Position numbers and translations under genes: made by a program | Notes under the pieces: model-generated | Told to the model about the DNA's origin: nothing | The model's input: only the letters and a program-made list of their open reading frames with translations | Databases searched by the model: none | Assembly: GCA_019636755.1 (NCBI GenBank) | Contig: JAHBWZ010000005.1 | Location: forward strand, 1 to 64,000 | Direction: 5' to 3' | DNA from: Phycisphaeraceae bacterium | GTDB taxonomy: Bacteria; Planctomycetota; Phycisphaerae; Phycisphaerales; SM1A02 | Length of the DNA stretch: 64,000 nt | Shown here: one piece after another, positions 8,631-17,466 of the stretch | How the letters are laid out: each line of letters starts with the position of its first letter | Numbering within the stretch: the first letter of the stretch is position 1

Positions 8631-9142
8631 CCTTCGGGGCCGTTCGCGTCGACTCGCCGCCCCTCGGATCTCGAGCGGCGCGCGTCCCGGGTCCCCTCCG
8701 CCGCCCCGAACGCGGGCGACGCGAGTCAACGTAAGCGGCTGTTATCGGAACGCAAGTCACGCCTCACACTTTTTCTGAATGCATTTGCGTCGCGATCCGC
8801 GGCGGTGCGGCCTTTCCGCCGCGCGAACCGGCGTCCCGCGCCTCGGCCCGTCCTGCCCTGCCTGCGCAGGGTCCGCGCCGGCCGGGCCTCGGCGAGCCGC
8901 CGGATGGCCCTGCGCGCCCCCGGGACGCGGGTTCCGCGCGCCGGACCGCCGGGGCCGGCGGACGGCCGGGGGATCCCGCGAGGTGCGGCGTTCCCGCCGC
9001 GGGTCGGGTCCCGGCGTGGGAGATCGCGCCGGGAGGTGTGTGTGATCCGTGCTGCGGAGGCAGGCCGGCGTGCCGGGCGACCCGGTGCCAGCGCCCTGTC
9101 ACCAGGGACCGCGCCATCGCCGTGGCGACGCCGCCGCGGCGG
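8631..9142. other. Divergent intergenic region, no gene seen
   Basis: This GC-rich stretch separates the minus-strand regulator from plus-strand recA. Around 8720-8770 base composition drops locally (GTTATC, AACGCAAGTC, TTTTTC), which could hold the regulator's promoter reading leftward: TTGCGT, 16 bp, TACGTT on the minus strand. No coding frame with plausible codon use was found. Confidence 0.4.
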
Positions 9143-9171
9143 TTGACACGATGATCGGGTTCTGTCATCCT
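9143..9171 (+). promoter_or_regulatory. Sigma70-like promoter of recA with overlapping palindrome
   Basis: TTGACA at 9143-9148 is a perfect -35 box, followed after 17 bp by CATCCT (9166-9171) as a weak -10. A short inverted repeat TGTCA-TCC-TGACA (9163-9175) overlaps the -10, a position where a repressor such as LexA would block transcription. It does not match the well-known LexA boxes, so the regulator is unassigned. Confidence 0.55.
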
Positions 9172-9244
9172 GACAAACACCGAACAGATCGGGGCCGGCG
9201 CGGTTCGGCCCCCAGGTCGGAACACGCCCAGGGACGCCGGTAGC

Positions 9245-10543
9245 ATGAGCACCCTCACGAACGGACTCGCGAAGGACCACACCAGAAGCGCCTCGGCCGC
9301 GATGAACGGCCGAGGCAGGGAGCAGACAGCCATGACTCAGGCGACGGGACAGTCGGGAGCCGCGATCGGCCGCGCCTCCGGCAGCGCAGGTGGAAGGGCG
9401 GGCACCGACCTGGATGACCGCGGTCGGCTGCAGGCGCTGGAGCGGGCGCTGGGACAGATCGAGAAGTCCTTCGGGAAGGGCTCGATCATGCGCCTCGATT
9501 CCACGGCGGAGATGGCGATCAACGGGATCTCGACCGGGGCGCTCAGCCTGGACCTGGCGCTCGGCGGGCGCGGCGTGCCGCGCGGTCGCGTGGTGGAGAT
9601 GTTCGGGCCGGAGTCCTCCGGCAAGACCACGCTCGCGCTGAGCGTGATCGCCGAGGCGCAGCGCGCGGGCGGCGTGGCGGCGTTCATCGACGCGGAACAC
9701 GCGCTGGACCCGACGTGGGCGAAGCGCATCGGGGTGGATGTCGATGAACTGCTGGTCTCGCAGCCGGACACGGGCGAGCAGGCGCTGGAGATCTGCGAGT
9801 TGCTCGTGCGCTCCAACGCGGTCGACGTCATCGTCGTGGACTCCGTCGCGGCGCTCATTCCGCGGGCCGAGATCGAGGGTGAGATGGGAGACTCGCACGT
9901 CGGTCTGCAGGCGCGGCTCATGTCCCAGGCGCTGCGGAAGCTCACGGGCGCCATCTCGAAGAGCGACTGCGTGGTGATCTTCATCAACCAGCTCCGGGAG
10001 AAGATCGGGGTCATGTTCGGCAGTCCGGAGACGACGCCGGGCGGGCGTGCGCTGAAGTTCTACGCCTCGGTACGGATCGACATCCGGCGCATCGGCTCGA
10101 TCAAGGAAGGGGAGCGGGCGACCGGCAACCGGACGCGCGCCCGGGTGGTCAAGAACAAGATCGCGCCGCCGTTCCGCGAGGCGGAGTTCGACATCATGTT
10201 CGACGAGGGCATCAGCCGGACCGGAGACCTGGTCGACCTGGCGGTGGAGGACACTGTCATCCAGAAGAGCGGTGCGTGGTTCTCCTACGGCGACATCCGG
10301 ATCGGGCAGGGGCGTGAGAACGCGAAGCAGTTCCTGCGCGACAACCCGGACCTCTTCCAGGAGATCCTGCGCACGGTCAGGGTGAAGCGTGGCGTGCTCA
10401 AGCCGGACGCGGTGAAGACCGCGCTGACCGACACCGCGAAGGCCGCGATGGAAGTCAAGCCGGACAGCGCGAGTACGGCGAAGCCGTCGGCGGCCGCTGC
10501 CGGCGGGGCGGCGCGCGGCGCGGCGAAGTCGAAGGGCGAGTAA
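9245..10543 (+). CDS. recA: Recombinase A
   Basis: A full-length RecA of up to 432 residues. Walker A G-P-E-S-S-G-K-T is at about 121-128, the MAW stretch and I-D-A-E-H-A-L-D-P follow, and Walker B is [10 protein letters not shown] near 198. The conserved L1/L2 DNA-binding region includes [10 protein letters not shown] and [10 protein letters not shown]. RecA binds single-stranded DNA, drives strand exchange and triggers LexA autocleavage. The N-terminus is about 55 residues longer than usual; ATGs at 9302 and 9332 are alternatives, and the latter has AGGGAG about 11 bp upstream. The C-terminus is Ala/Lys-rich instead of acidic. It is monocistronic. Confidence 0.95.
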   Translation: MSTLTNGLAKDHTRSASAAMNGRGREQTAMTQATGQSGAAIGRASGSAGGRAGTDLDDRGRLQALERALGQIEKSFGKGSIMRLDSTAEMAINGISTGALSLDLALGGRGVPRGRVVEMFGPESSGKTTLALSVIAEAQRAGGVAAFIDAEHALDPTWAKRIGVDVDELLVSQPDTGEQALEICELLVRSNAVDVIVVDSVAALIPRAEIEGEMGDSHVGLQARLMSQALRKLTGAISKSDCVVIFINQLREKIGVMFGSPETTPGGRALKFYASVRIDIRRIGSIKEGERATGNRTRARVVKNKIAPPFREAEFDIMFDEGISRTGDLVDLAVEDTVIQKSGAWFSYGDIRIGQGRENAKQFLRDNPDLFQEILRTVRVKRGVLKPDAVKTALTDTAKAAMEVKPDSASTAKPSAAAAGGAARGAAKSKGE

Positions 10544-10593
10544 GGCTCGCCCCGCCGCGGCCGTCGGCGGCGGGTTGGACGGCGCCGTCGCCT

Positions 10594-10747
10594 GGCCATG
10601 ATGCGGCCATGATGAGGCCAGGATGCGGCCAGGATGCGGCCAGGATGCGGCCAGGATGCGGCCAGGATGCGCGGACGGTGCGACGGCGGTGTGAGGACGG
10701 TGCGACGGCGCCGCGAAGACAGCGCGACGACGGCGCGAGGACGGTGG
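10594..10747. repeat. 11-bp tandem repeat array
   Basis: Seven head-to-tail copies of GGCCAGGATGC occur at 10594-10670. Five (10616-10670) are identical and the first two read GGCCATGATGC/A. Seven more degenerate 11-nt units ending in GGTGC or GGCGC continue to 10747. The period is one DNA helical turn. The array lies between recA and the S4-domain gene and does not encode a plausible protein. Confidence 0.85.
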
Positions 10748-11097
10748 GGGCCTGCATGCCTGTCGCCGGCCGGCGCAGCGACACCGCCGACGACCGGGCC
10801 ACGGCGCACGGACCCTGGAATGACGGCCGTCGGCGTCGCGCGCTCCGCGGCGACCATCGCCGGGGTGTGGTTCCGGCGCGGCGCTGCACCGCCGAAGCGG
10901 ACGCGCGCGTCGTGCCGAGGCCGCCGGCCCTCCCGGGCCGCCGGCCCCCGGGCCCCGGCCGACGGTCCCCGCGCGCCGGGACATGGGCCACGCCCCCCGG
11001 GCCCCGGCCGCCGGACAGACAGGAGGAGGTCTGTCTGCGGTCGGGGCGTCGCCCATCCGGCGGCGTGCGGGCGGGAGGCGGTGGTACGCTGCGCCGC
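10748..11097. other. Low-complexity GC-rich spacer, no gene seen
   Basis: This segment is dominated by GGGCCC/CCGG runs (notably 10920-11010). It has a 7-bp inverted repeat, GACAGAC at 11014-11020 with GTCTGTC at 11029-11035, shortly before the S4-domain gene. A GGGAGG motif at 11072-11077 may belong to that gene's leader. No gene is supported. Confidence 0.4.
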
Positions 11098-11316
11098 GTG
11101 CGAAGCATCACCCTCGATCAACTGCTCAAGCATCGCAACGTCGTCGACTCCGGCGGCGAGGCGAAGATGCTCATCCAGGCGGGCCACGTCCGTGTGAACG
11201 GCGAGATCGAAACGCGCCGCGGCCGGAAACTCGCGACAGGTGACCGCGTCGAGATGGAAGGCATCGAGGGCGTCATCGTGGTGACGGCGGAGGAGGCCCG
11301 GCCGCACGCCGGTTGA
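11098..11316 (+). CDS. S4-domain RNA-binding protein (YaaA/YbcJ type)
   Basis: A 72-residue cytosolic protein consisting almost entirely of an S4 RNA-binding fold: I-T-L-D-Q-L-L-K, then G-G-E-A-K-M-L-I-Q-A-G-H-V-R-V-N-G near residues 21-37, then R-R-G-R-K-L-A-T-G-D-R-V. The G-x-A-K-x-x-I-x-x-G-x-V-x-V-N-G core is diagnostic for the small stand-alone family (YbcJ, YlmH-like or YaaA) thought to act in ribosome or RNA-related processes. The start is a GTG; the longer frame upstream runs through low-complexity DNA and is rejected. Its RNA target is unknown. Confidence 0.85.
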   Translation: MRSITLDQLLKHRNVVDSGGEAKMLIQAGHVRVNGEIETRRGRKLATGDRVEMEGIEGVIVVTAEEARPHAG

Positions 11317-11432
11317 ACGTCCCGGAGGCGTTGAGCAAGGAACGGCGGAGTTCAGAGGGCTCGACCGATCTGTCCGTGTGCTCGGTCGAGCAGTCGGTGC
11401 TCGATACTCGCGCTGGAGCCGAACCAGTTCGC

Positions 11433-11459
11433 CACGAAGATCACGAGGGTCACGAAGGG
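11433..11459. repeat. Three 9-bp CACGAAGNN repeats
   Basis: Three adjacent units read CACGAAGAT, CACGAGGGT and CACGAAGGG. Short CACGAAG-type tandem tracts recur in intergenic DNA of planctomycetes and some other bacteria and are often miscalled as small ORFs. Confidence 0.6.
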
Positions 11460-11748
11460 GTGCGGGGCCTGGATCGTGTCGTCGGTCGTGACGCGGTCGC
11501 TCCTCTCTCATCGAAGCGTCCTGAACGCGCACGCCAACGGGGCTGTCGCCGCTGCAACCCCCGTGCGCGCAGGAGGGTGGTGGTGGTCAGGCGGCGCGCG
11601 AGTGGTGGTGTCCGCGCGCCTGCGGTCGCGCCGCGGATGTCGGTCTCGGGAAGCACGTCTGGCATGCACGGCGCGTCCCGGAGCGCCCGGTCGCGAGCGT
11701 GCGCGTCCCCCGGGGGTACACCTTCGGCGTGACGCAGAAGGCCGGCAT

Positions 11749-11809
11749 CCGGGGGTCGCGTTCGCTGCGCTCGCCTCACCCCCGGCTGGTGACGGTCCGG
11801 CCTTCGGCC
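11749..11809. repeat. REP-like palindromic element
   Basis: CCGGGGGT (11749-11756) pairs with ACCCCCGG (11778-11785) around a 21-nt loop rich in GCG/CGC. A second small hairpin, GGCC-TTC-GGCC (11799-11809), follows. A paired hairpin of this kind with a CCCCCGGC core resembles dispersed REP-like elements known from planctomycete intergenic DNA. Confidence 0.45.
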
Positions 11810-12334
11810 TGGCATGCGGCTCCCGTGCCTGATCGGGTCGTCGCGCCTCACGCGCTCCGTGCGAGGCGTGTCGGCGTGGATCCGCAGGCTGACTGCTGTC
11901 GAGTCCGAGGTGCGTGGCGGGCCGCCCGACGCAGGCGTGCCGCTCGATCGCTGACGGCCGCCTCACCGCCAGACCCGATCCGAACCCCGACCGGGGCCGC
12001 GGCGAGGATGCGGATGGCCGCACGGATACGACGCCGTGACAATCCGGGGCGGATTGCTCCTTTCGTCCGTGCGCCGCCAGGGCCACCATTGCAGATGCCG
12101 CCATGGCGCACACGAACTCGGCCAGCGTCATCCGGGGCGGCAGCGACAGACGCCGGTGGTGTCTGCCCCGGGCGTCGGACCAGGGTCATGCGATCGACCC
12201 CGCGTCCGCCCGGCGTGACCGGCCCGTCGAATGCCACGGCGCGGGCTCCGTGCCAGTGCTGTGTTCAGCGTTCCTGCCCCGCGATCACGCGTGCCGCCGG
12301 CAGCGCGGCTCGCACGCCCCGAAAGGAGTCGACC

Positions 12335-13228
12335 ATGCGTCTCGTTCCACGTTCGCTCTCGATCGTCGCTGCGGCCGCACTGCTCGGCACGGCCGCCGCG
12401 GGTTCCGATCCGTTCGCGTATGACGGCTTCAACTACGGTCCCGGACCGAACCTGCAACTCGCCAACGGCGGCTTCGGCTGGTCCGGCGCGTGGTTCAGTC
12501 TGAACATCCTGCCGACGGGCGTGGCCGACCAGGGGCTCGACTGGCCGGGGCTGCAGACCTCCGGGCACTCGGCGTTCACGGCAGGGTACCCGTCCAGCGA
12601 CTTCACGCAGTACTCGCGCGGTCTCAGCGCGTACGGCGCCCTGGAGGCGATCTACATCTCGGTCCTGGTCCGACCGAACATCGGATACGGCGATGTCGGT
12701 GGGCTTGCCTTCGGCACCTGGACCAACGGGATGGTGATGGGCGCGCGGCCGACGGGGGTCTACGGACTGATGACGCCGCCTGGCACGCTCACCAGTGACT
12801 CGGGCGTCCCGGTCGTTCAGGGCCAGGTCACGCTGCTCGTCGCGCGCGTCACGAAGAACGCAGGTGCGACCGTGACCTGGTCGCTCTTCGTGAATCCCGC
12901 GATCGGCGCGCCGATGCCGGCGCAGGAGGCTGCGACCCTCACCGTGCCGGGCACGGCGCTGCCACAGGCGGTCATGATCTACAACGACGGCGGGTTCTCG
13001 ACGGATGAGATCCGCGTCGGGGCGTCGTGGGACGCGGTGCTTCCCGGCGCTGCCGTTCCGGGCGACCTCGACGGCGACGGCTCGGTCAACTTCGCCGATC
13101 TCCTCGTGCTGCTCGCCGCCTGGGGCGCCTGTGAGCCGCCATGCCCGCCGGTCTGCCAGGCGGACATCGACGGGGACTGCCAGGTCGACATGTCCGACCT
13201 GCTCCTGCTGCTTGCATTCTGGGGCTGA
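12335..13228 (+). CDS. Secreted dockerin-like protein
   Basis: The 297-residue protein starts at ATG 12335 with GAAAGGAGTCGACC upstream. It has a signal peptide ending about residue 22 (G-T-A-A-A-G-S). The body is beta-rich with many Gly/Asn/Tyr residues (F-A-Y-D-G-F-N-Y-G) and resembles LamG-type jelly-roll domains that open with Y-D-G-F-x-Y; this fold is inferred. The C-terminal about 60 residues carry two dockerin loops (D-L-D-G-D-G-S-V-N-F and D-I-D-G-D-C-Q-V-D-M), each with an L-L-x-L-L-A-x-W helix and two Cys-containing linkers. A gap of 48 bp separates it from the next dockerin gene, so the pair may be co-transcribed. Confidence 0.85.
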   Translation: MRLVPRSLSIVAAAALLGTAAAGSDPFAYDGFNYGPGPNLQLANGGFGWSGAWFSLNILPTGVADQGLDWPGLQTSGHSAFTAGYPSSDFTQYSRGLSAYGALEAIYISVLVRPNIGYGDVGGLAFGTWTNGMVMGARPTGVYGLMTPPGTLTSDSGVPVVQGQVTLLVARVTKNAGATVTWSLFVNPAIGAPMPAQEAATLTVPGTALPQAVMIYNDGGFSTDEIRVGASWDAVLPGAAVPGDLDGDGSVNFADLLVLLAAWGACEPPCPPVCQADIDGDCQVDMSDLLLLLAFWG

Positions 13229-13276
13229 TATCGGCGGTGACCGCCCCCACGAACGGACCGCCCGGAAGGCATACCC

Positions 13277-15769
13277 ATGTTCACAGCCCGCCGCCTCTTC
13301 CTCGCCCCCGCGCATCGCGCGCTCCTCGGCGCTGCACTCCTCGCACCCTCCCTGGCCGGCGCCGCCGACTGGCAGCCCGGTGCGCCGCTCCCCGCGCCGG
13401 AGCCGAGACTCTTCGCCGTCGGTCTCACTCACGGCGGCACGCTCTTCGCGATCGGGGGCAGCCCGTTCACCTTGCCTGCGGGCGGCGACGCGATCGTGCA
13501 CTATCTGCCCGCCGGCGCGCCGGACTGGCACACCGGCGCGTCCGTCGAAGGGCCGGTCGTGCGCCAGGGCGCGGGGATCGATGCGCTCGGCCGCATCGTG
13601 GTCTTCGGTGGTGTGGACGGCACGGATCCGGAAGGCGACACCGGGCAGGTCTACGTCTACGACATCGTCGAGGGCCAGTGGCAGGGGCTTGCCGACCGCA
13701 CGAGCGATGCACCCGATGACTACTTCGCATGGGCGACGGACGACGAGCACCGGATCTACAGCATCGGCGGCGGTCGCGGCGCGCTCGCGTCCGCGGCGGC
13801 GCCGAACTCGGCGCACGTGGAGCGGTACCTCGCGGGACGCGACACATGGGAGGTGATTGCGCCGATGCCGCATGCGGTCGCGGACGGGGCGGCCGTCCAC
13901 GACGGCAACGGCCGGATCCTGGTCTTCGGCGGGTTCGACGCCGCCGCCACCATGCGCCGGGCGACCGTCCTCTCGTACGACATCGCCAGCGATGTCTGGT
14001 CGACCGGCGCGGTGCCGGACATGCCGATGGGGCTCACCGGCCATCGCGCGGTCCTCGGTGCGGACCACCGTGTCTACATCATGGGCGGCGTGCGCGGCCC
14101 GGTCGACGCGGGCGTGACCGAGTCGGGCGTCCTGGTCCTCGATCTCGATTCGAACACGTGGTCCACGGGTCCTGCCATGGCGTCGCCGCGCAGTCACTTC
14201 GCGGCGATGCTGAGCGACGATCACTTCATCGTCTGCGTCGGCGGCAGCAACGACAGCGGCGGCACCGCCTCGGTCGAGATCCTCTACACACCGCCCTGCC
14301 CGGTCTTCACGGGACACCCCGTCTCGCGCGCCGCCTGGGTCGGGCACCATCTTTCGCTGAGCGCCTCGGTCTCGGGCGGCACGCCGCTCTCGTTTCAATG
14401 GACGCATGACGGTGTCGCCCTCGTCGATGGCGCACAGTCGGTGGGGGCCGTCTCCGGAGCGCAGTCGACCGAACTGCACATCGCACGGCCGACGGCCGCC
14501 GCCTCCGGTGACTATGTCCTCATCGCCACGAATCCCTGCGGCGCGGTGGCAAGCACCGTCGCCGTCGTCACGATGGCCCCGCCGACGACGGTCCCCGCCA
14601 CCTGGCAGGTCGTCAACCTCCACCCCGCCGGTGCACTCGGTTCCACGGCACACGGCGTCTCCGCCACCGGGGAAGGCGGGCAGGTGCTGGTGCCGGATGC
14701 GACATACGGCCAGCTCTCCCATCCGGTCGTGTGGAGCGGCCGCGCGGACAGCATGATCGATCGCACGCCGGCGGGCTCCGCCGGTGGATCGATCGCGGCC
14801 ACGGCCGGCGATGTGCAGGTCGGCTGGTGGTGGTGGCCGTACCAGTGCCAGGTCGGCGGCCAGTGGTACACCTGCTACAGCCAGCAGGCATGCATGTGGC
14901 TTGATGGCGTGGCATTCAATCTTCAGTACAGCGGCTGGGAGTACTCCGCGGCCGCCGATACCGACGGCGTGCAGATCGTCGGGACGATCACGACGGACGA
15001 TGCCTCCGGCAACGTGTACTCCCGAGCGGTGCTCAGGCCGTCGCTCGAGGCATTCTGGCAGGTGCTGCATCCACCATCGGGCGCCGCCAGCAGCGGTGCA
15101 ACGGCGCTCGACGCGGGCCGGCAGTACGGCTGGATCCACACGCCATACCCGGGACCCGTGCCGCACGCGGCGATGTGGTCCGGGAGTGCGGCGAGCTTCG
15201 TCGATCTGCATCCGCCCGGCATGAGTCGAAGTGCCATCGCCGGCGGCGGTGACGGACAGCAGGTCGGAACGGCGCACGCCGGTGATGCGGGACACGCCGG
15301 GCTCTGGAGCGACTCGGCCGCATCCTTCACCGATCTGAATCCGGTCGGCGCGACCTCCAGCCAGGCCTCCGACTGCGCGGGCGGCCTCCAGGTCGGCAGC
15401 GCGTTCGGCCACGCCGCGCTCTGGCGCGGGTCCGCAGAGTCGTACATCGATCTTCACACGGCGCTCGGCGCCGGGTATTCCGGTTCGGCGGCGCGCGGCA
15501 TCCATGTGAGCGATGCCGGCGTCGTCCGCATCGTCGGCTCGGCGTACAACACGGTGACCCAGCGCACGGAAGCGATCCTCTGGATCGGCGGCGGACGTCG
15601 AGCGGACCTCAGCGGCGACGGTGCGGTCGACTTCAACGATCTCCTGCTGCTGCTTGCTGCCTGGGGCGACTGCCCGGATCCCTGCCCGCCCGCCTGTCCC
15701 GCCGACCTGGACGACGACTGCGAGGTCAGCATGCCCGACCTGCTGCGCCTCCTGGCGGAGTGGGGATAA
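13277..15769 (+). CDS. Large secreted kelch / Ig-like / dockerin protein
   Basis: The 830-residue product has a signal peptide (about residues 1-30, ending S-L-A-G-A-A). About 30-340 hold kelch-type repeats with G-G doublets and spaced Y/W pairs (I-V-V-F-G-G-V-D-G, I-L-V-F-G-G-F-D, V-Y-I-M-G-G-V-R-G), expected to form a beta-propeller. About 345-430 is an Ig-like domain (F-Q-W-T-H-D-G-V-A-L, S-G-D-Y-V-L-I-A-T-N). About 440-760 contain repeats with H-A-A-L-W or A-M-W-S-G-S-A-A-S-F-x-D-L. The last about 55 residues are a double dockerin module (D-L-S-G-D-G, D-L-D-D-D-C). It is presumably surface-displayed; its ligand is unknown. Confidence 0.85.
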   Translation: MFTARRLFLAPAHRALLGAALLAPSLAGAADWQPGAPLPAPEPRLFAVGLTHGGTLFAIGGSPFTLPAGGDAIVHYLPAGAPDWHTGASVEGPVVRQGAGIDALGRIVVFGGVDGTDPEGDTGQVYVYDIVEGQWQGLADRTSDAPDDYFAWATDDEHRIYSIGGGRGALASAAAPNSAHVERYLAGRDTWEVIAPMPHAVADGAAVHDGNGRILVFGGFDAAATMRRATVLSYDIASDVWSTGAVPDMPMGLTGHRAVLGADHRVYIMGGVRGPVDAGVTESGVLVLDLDSNTWSTGPAMASPRSHFAAMLSDDHFIVCVGGSNDSGGTASVEILYTPPCPVFTGHPVSRAAWVGHHLSLSASVSGGTPLSFQWTHDGVALVDGAQSVGAVSGAQSTELHIARPTAAASGDYVLIATNPCGAVASTVAVVTMAPPTTVPATWQVVNLHPAGALGSTAHGVSATGEGGQVLVPDATYGQLSHPVVWSGRADSMIDRTPAGSAGGSIAATAGDVQVGWWWWPYQCQVGGQWYTCYSQQACMWLDGVAFNLQYSGWEYSAAADTDGVQIVGTITTDDASGNVYSRAVLRPSLEAFWQVLHPPSGAASSGATALDAGRQYGWIHTPYPGPVPHAAMWSGSAASFVDLHPPGMSRSAIAGGGDGQQVGTAHAGDAGHAGLWSDSAASFTDLNPVGATSSQASDCAGGLQVGSAFGHAALWRGSAESYIDLHTALGAGYSGSAARGIHVSDAGVVRIVGSAYNTVTQRTEAILWIGGGRRADLSGDGAVDFNDLLLLLAAWGDCPDPCPPACPADLDDDCEVSMPDLLRLLAEWG

Positions 15770-15837
15770 GAGAAGCATCAGGGCAGGGGCGAACACATCG
15801 CCGAAGAACCTGCGCTTCGACTCGTCGGTTCGCGTGC

Positions 15838-15860
15838 GCAGGGGGGCTGCGCCCCCCCGC
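15838..15860 (+). terminator. G/C hairpin after the kelch/dockerin gene
   Basis: GGGGGGC (15841-15847), loop TGC, GCCCCCC (15851-15857), with two further outer pairs, lies about 70 bp after the stop at 15769. No T-run follows. The rest of 15770-16086 contains no gene. Confidence 0.45.
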
Positions 15861-16086
15861 ACCCCCCCTCGCGTGGCAGGGCGTCGTGAACGGCTCGACC
15901 TCGCGCCTGGCGCGTGCGAGGCTGGGCGCCGGGCGCCTGCGCCGCGACGTTCGACATGCAGGCGCGCCCTTGACATGCAGTTTCCGCGAGGTCGGGTCGA
16001 CCCTTGATCCCGAGCGCCTGGTCACGCTGTCTCTGCTCGCGCGCACCGGCGCCTGCACCGGGTTGCCGTCGAACGCCCGCCGGAGC

Positions 16087-16950
16087 ATGGACGAGGGCTC
16101 GATATATTCTCTCCTCGTGTGCCCGGCAGATGACACGATTCAGCCCGGCGTTGCATGTGCGCGCTGCCGGTACGACCTGGGTGGACTGGCCCTGCGCAGC
16201 GCATGCCCGGAGTGCGGGGCACGCGCCTGGCCCTCGATCCGGCTGCAGCGCCGCGCGGATCACGCGGACCTGCGGCGCTCGGCATCCGGATACCAGGCGC
16301 TCGGCCTGCTCCTGGTGCTGCGGCCCGCCGCGTGGATGTGCGCCGCCGTGGTGATCGTGCTCATCGAGGAGGGCATGCCGGGCGCCGGCGTGGCTGACGC
16401 GATCGTCCTTGGCATCGGTGGGCTGGGTGCCGCGATGCTGCTGGTGGGTGCGTGGGCTGCGTGGGAGATCCGGCCCCTGCCCGGGAGCGCCCGCGACCGG
16501 CACGCCGTTGGCGTGATCCGGCTCGGCGCGGTGACGTGTCCCTGGGTCGTCATGCCCGTCGTGGTGGCGGTGATCGCCGGCGCGGATGCGGAGGCCTGGG
16601 CGGTGATCGCGGGAGTCGCCGTCCTGGCCGGGACCGAGGCGGTATGGCAGTCCAGCCTCGGCATCAGCGCTCGACGGATCGCCGTGCACGCCGGCGCCCG
16701 GCCGCCGGCGCGGCGGGTCCGCGCCGGCATGGTCGCGGTCCAGGCCGGACTGGTCGCGTCCTTCGCCGCGGTCCTGCTGGCGACGGGGGCGCAGGCGGAT
16801 GTCATCCCGGTGCTCCTGCTGATGTTCGGACTTGCATGCGTGGGATGGTGGGCCGGGTCCATCGCGCTCGGCACGGGCCTGATGTCGATCGGCGCGCGGC
16901 TCCGCGCGGTGGTTCCGTGGCATGGCAGCGCGCTCCGTGGCGCCCGGTGA
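16087..16950 (+). CDS. Zinc-ribbon multi-pass membrane protein, unknown function
   Basis: A 287-residue product. Near residues 24-50 it has a two-pair zinc ribbon, C-A-R-C-R-Y-D-L-G-G-L followed by C-P-E-C-G, a layout frequent in uncharacterised membrane proteins of Phycisphaerae-like planctomycetes. About six to seven hydrophobic segments follow, starting with L-G-L-L-L-V-L-R-P-A-A-W. No enzymatic motif is visible. ATG 16087 is taken as start, but a GTG at 16117 preceded by a TATATT sequence is an alternative and would still include the ribbon. A role in membrane-linked sensing is only a guess. Confidence 0.65.
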   Translation: MDEGSIYSLLVCPADDTIQPGVACARCRYDLGGLALRSACPECGARAWPSIRLQRRADHADLRRSASGYQALGLLLVLRPAAWMCAAVVIVLIEEGMPGAGVADAIVLGIGGLGAAMLLVGAWAAWEIRPLPGSARDRHAVGVIRLGAVTCPWVVMPVVVAVIAGADAEAWAVIAGVAVLAGTEAVWQSSLGISARRIAVHAGARPPARRVRAGMVAVQAGLVASFAAVLLATGAQADVIPVLLLMFGLACVGWWAGSIALGTGLMSIGARLRAVVPWHGSALRGAR

Positions 16951-17143
16951 CCGCGTCGCGAACCTCGTCCCGACCTTCGTCCCGACCCACGCGTCGCTTC
17001 GCCGCGCGGCCCACCGGATACCAATCCGACCGGGTCGTCGTGGCCTCGTCCGTCCTTCCGGCCACCGGCGCCTGCTGGCACGCGTCCTTCGCGCCCGGTA
17101 TCATGACCGCCTTCGCTGGCGGCCCTCCCGGGCCGGCGGCCGC

Positions 17144-17228
17144 GCGGGTGTGGCGGAATTGGCAGACGCGCTAGATTCAGGTTCTAGTGGGGGTTAACCC
17201 CGTGGAGGTTCGAGTCCTCTCACCCGCA
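17144..17228 (+). tRNA. tRNA-Leu (anticodon CAG)
   Basis: This 85-nt class II tRNA has acceptor stem GCGGGTG (17144-17150) pairing with CACCCGC (17221-17227) and discriminator A at 17228. The anticodon arm is CTAGA / TTCAGGT / TCTAG with anticodon CAG at 17178-17180. A long variable arm (GTGGGGGTTAACCCCGT) and a T-arm with GGTTCGAGTCC follow. The long variable arm and discriminator A are the leucine identity features. The 3' CCA is not encoded. Confidence 0.95.
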
Positions 17229-17267
17229 TGACACCACGGCGTCGGTTGCTTCGCCACCGCTCGCCGT

Positions 17268-17302
17268 CGACAACGCCCCGGCCTGAGGCCGGGGCGTTGT
17301 CG
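17268..17302 (+). terminator. Terminator of tRNA-Leu
   Basis: A perfect 16-bp stem (CGACAACGCCCCGGCC with its complement) and a 3-nt loop TGA lie 40 bp after the tRNA. TTGG follows. It is the most stable hairpin in this part of the window. Confidence 0.7.
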
Positions 17303-17466
17303 TTGGCCGGGGCCGGGGGACCCGCAGCATCGCTCCGCGCTGCTCGCGGCGGGCGGGCGATCCGGCGGATGCCTCCCCGGCGCGGGGGTCGGAACCGCCG
17401 GGCGGACGGGGTGCGCCGCGCATCGGGGCGCCGGTCGCCGGCAGGGACCGCCGCGGCGCGCCGGAC

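Larger units (their letters stand above)
11317..12334. other. 1-kb gene-poor region with repeats
   Basis: No convincing gene was found. Open frames exist on both strands but lack family similarity and start signals. The stretch contains a 9-bp triplet repeat (11433-11459) and a REP-like palindromic block (11749-11809). On the minus strand near 12131-12060 it has a short frame resembling a prepilin N-terminus (P-R-M-T-L-A-E-F-V-C-A-M). It looks like decayed sequence upstream of the two dockerin genes. Confidence 0.5.

Noticed and set aside
10594-10747. CRISPR array
   Set aside because: The unit is 11 bp with no unique spacers, and no cas genes are present.
11313-11732. Small plus-strand ORF containing H-E-D-H-E-G-H-E-G
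   Set aside because: The repeated peptide is produced by the CACGAAG intergenic repeat, a known source of false ORFs.
12128-15976. 1282-codon minus-strand open frame
   Set aside because: It lies antisense to two well-supported dockerin genes with signal peptides and ribosome-binding sites, and shows no domain similarity.
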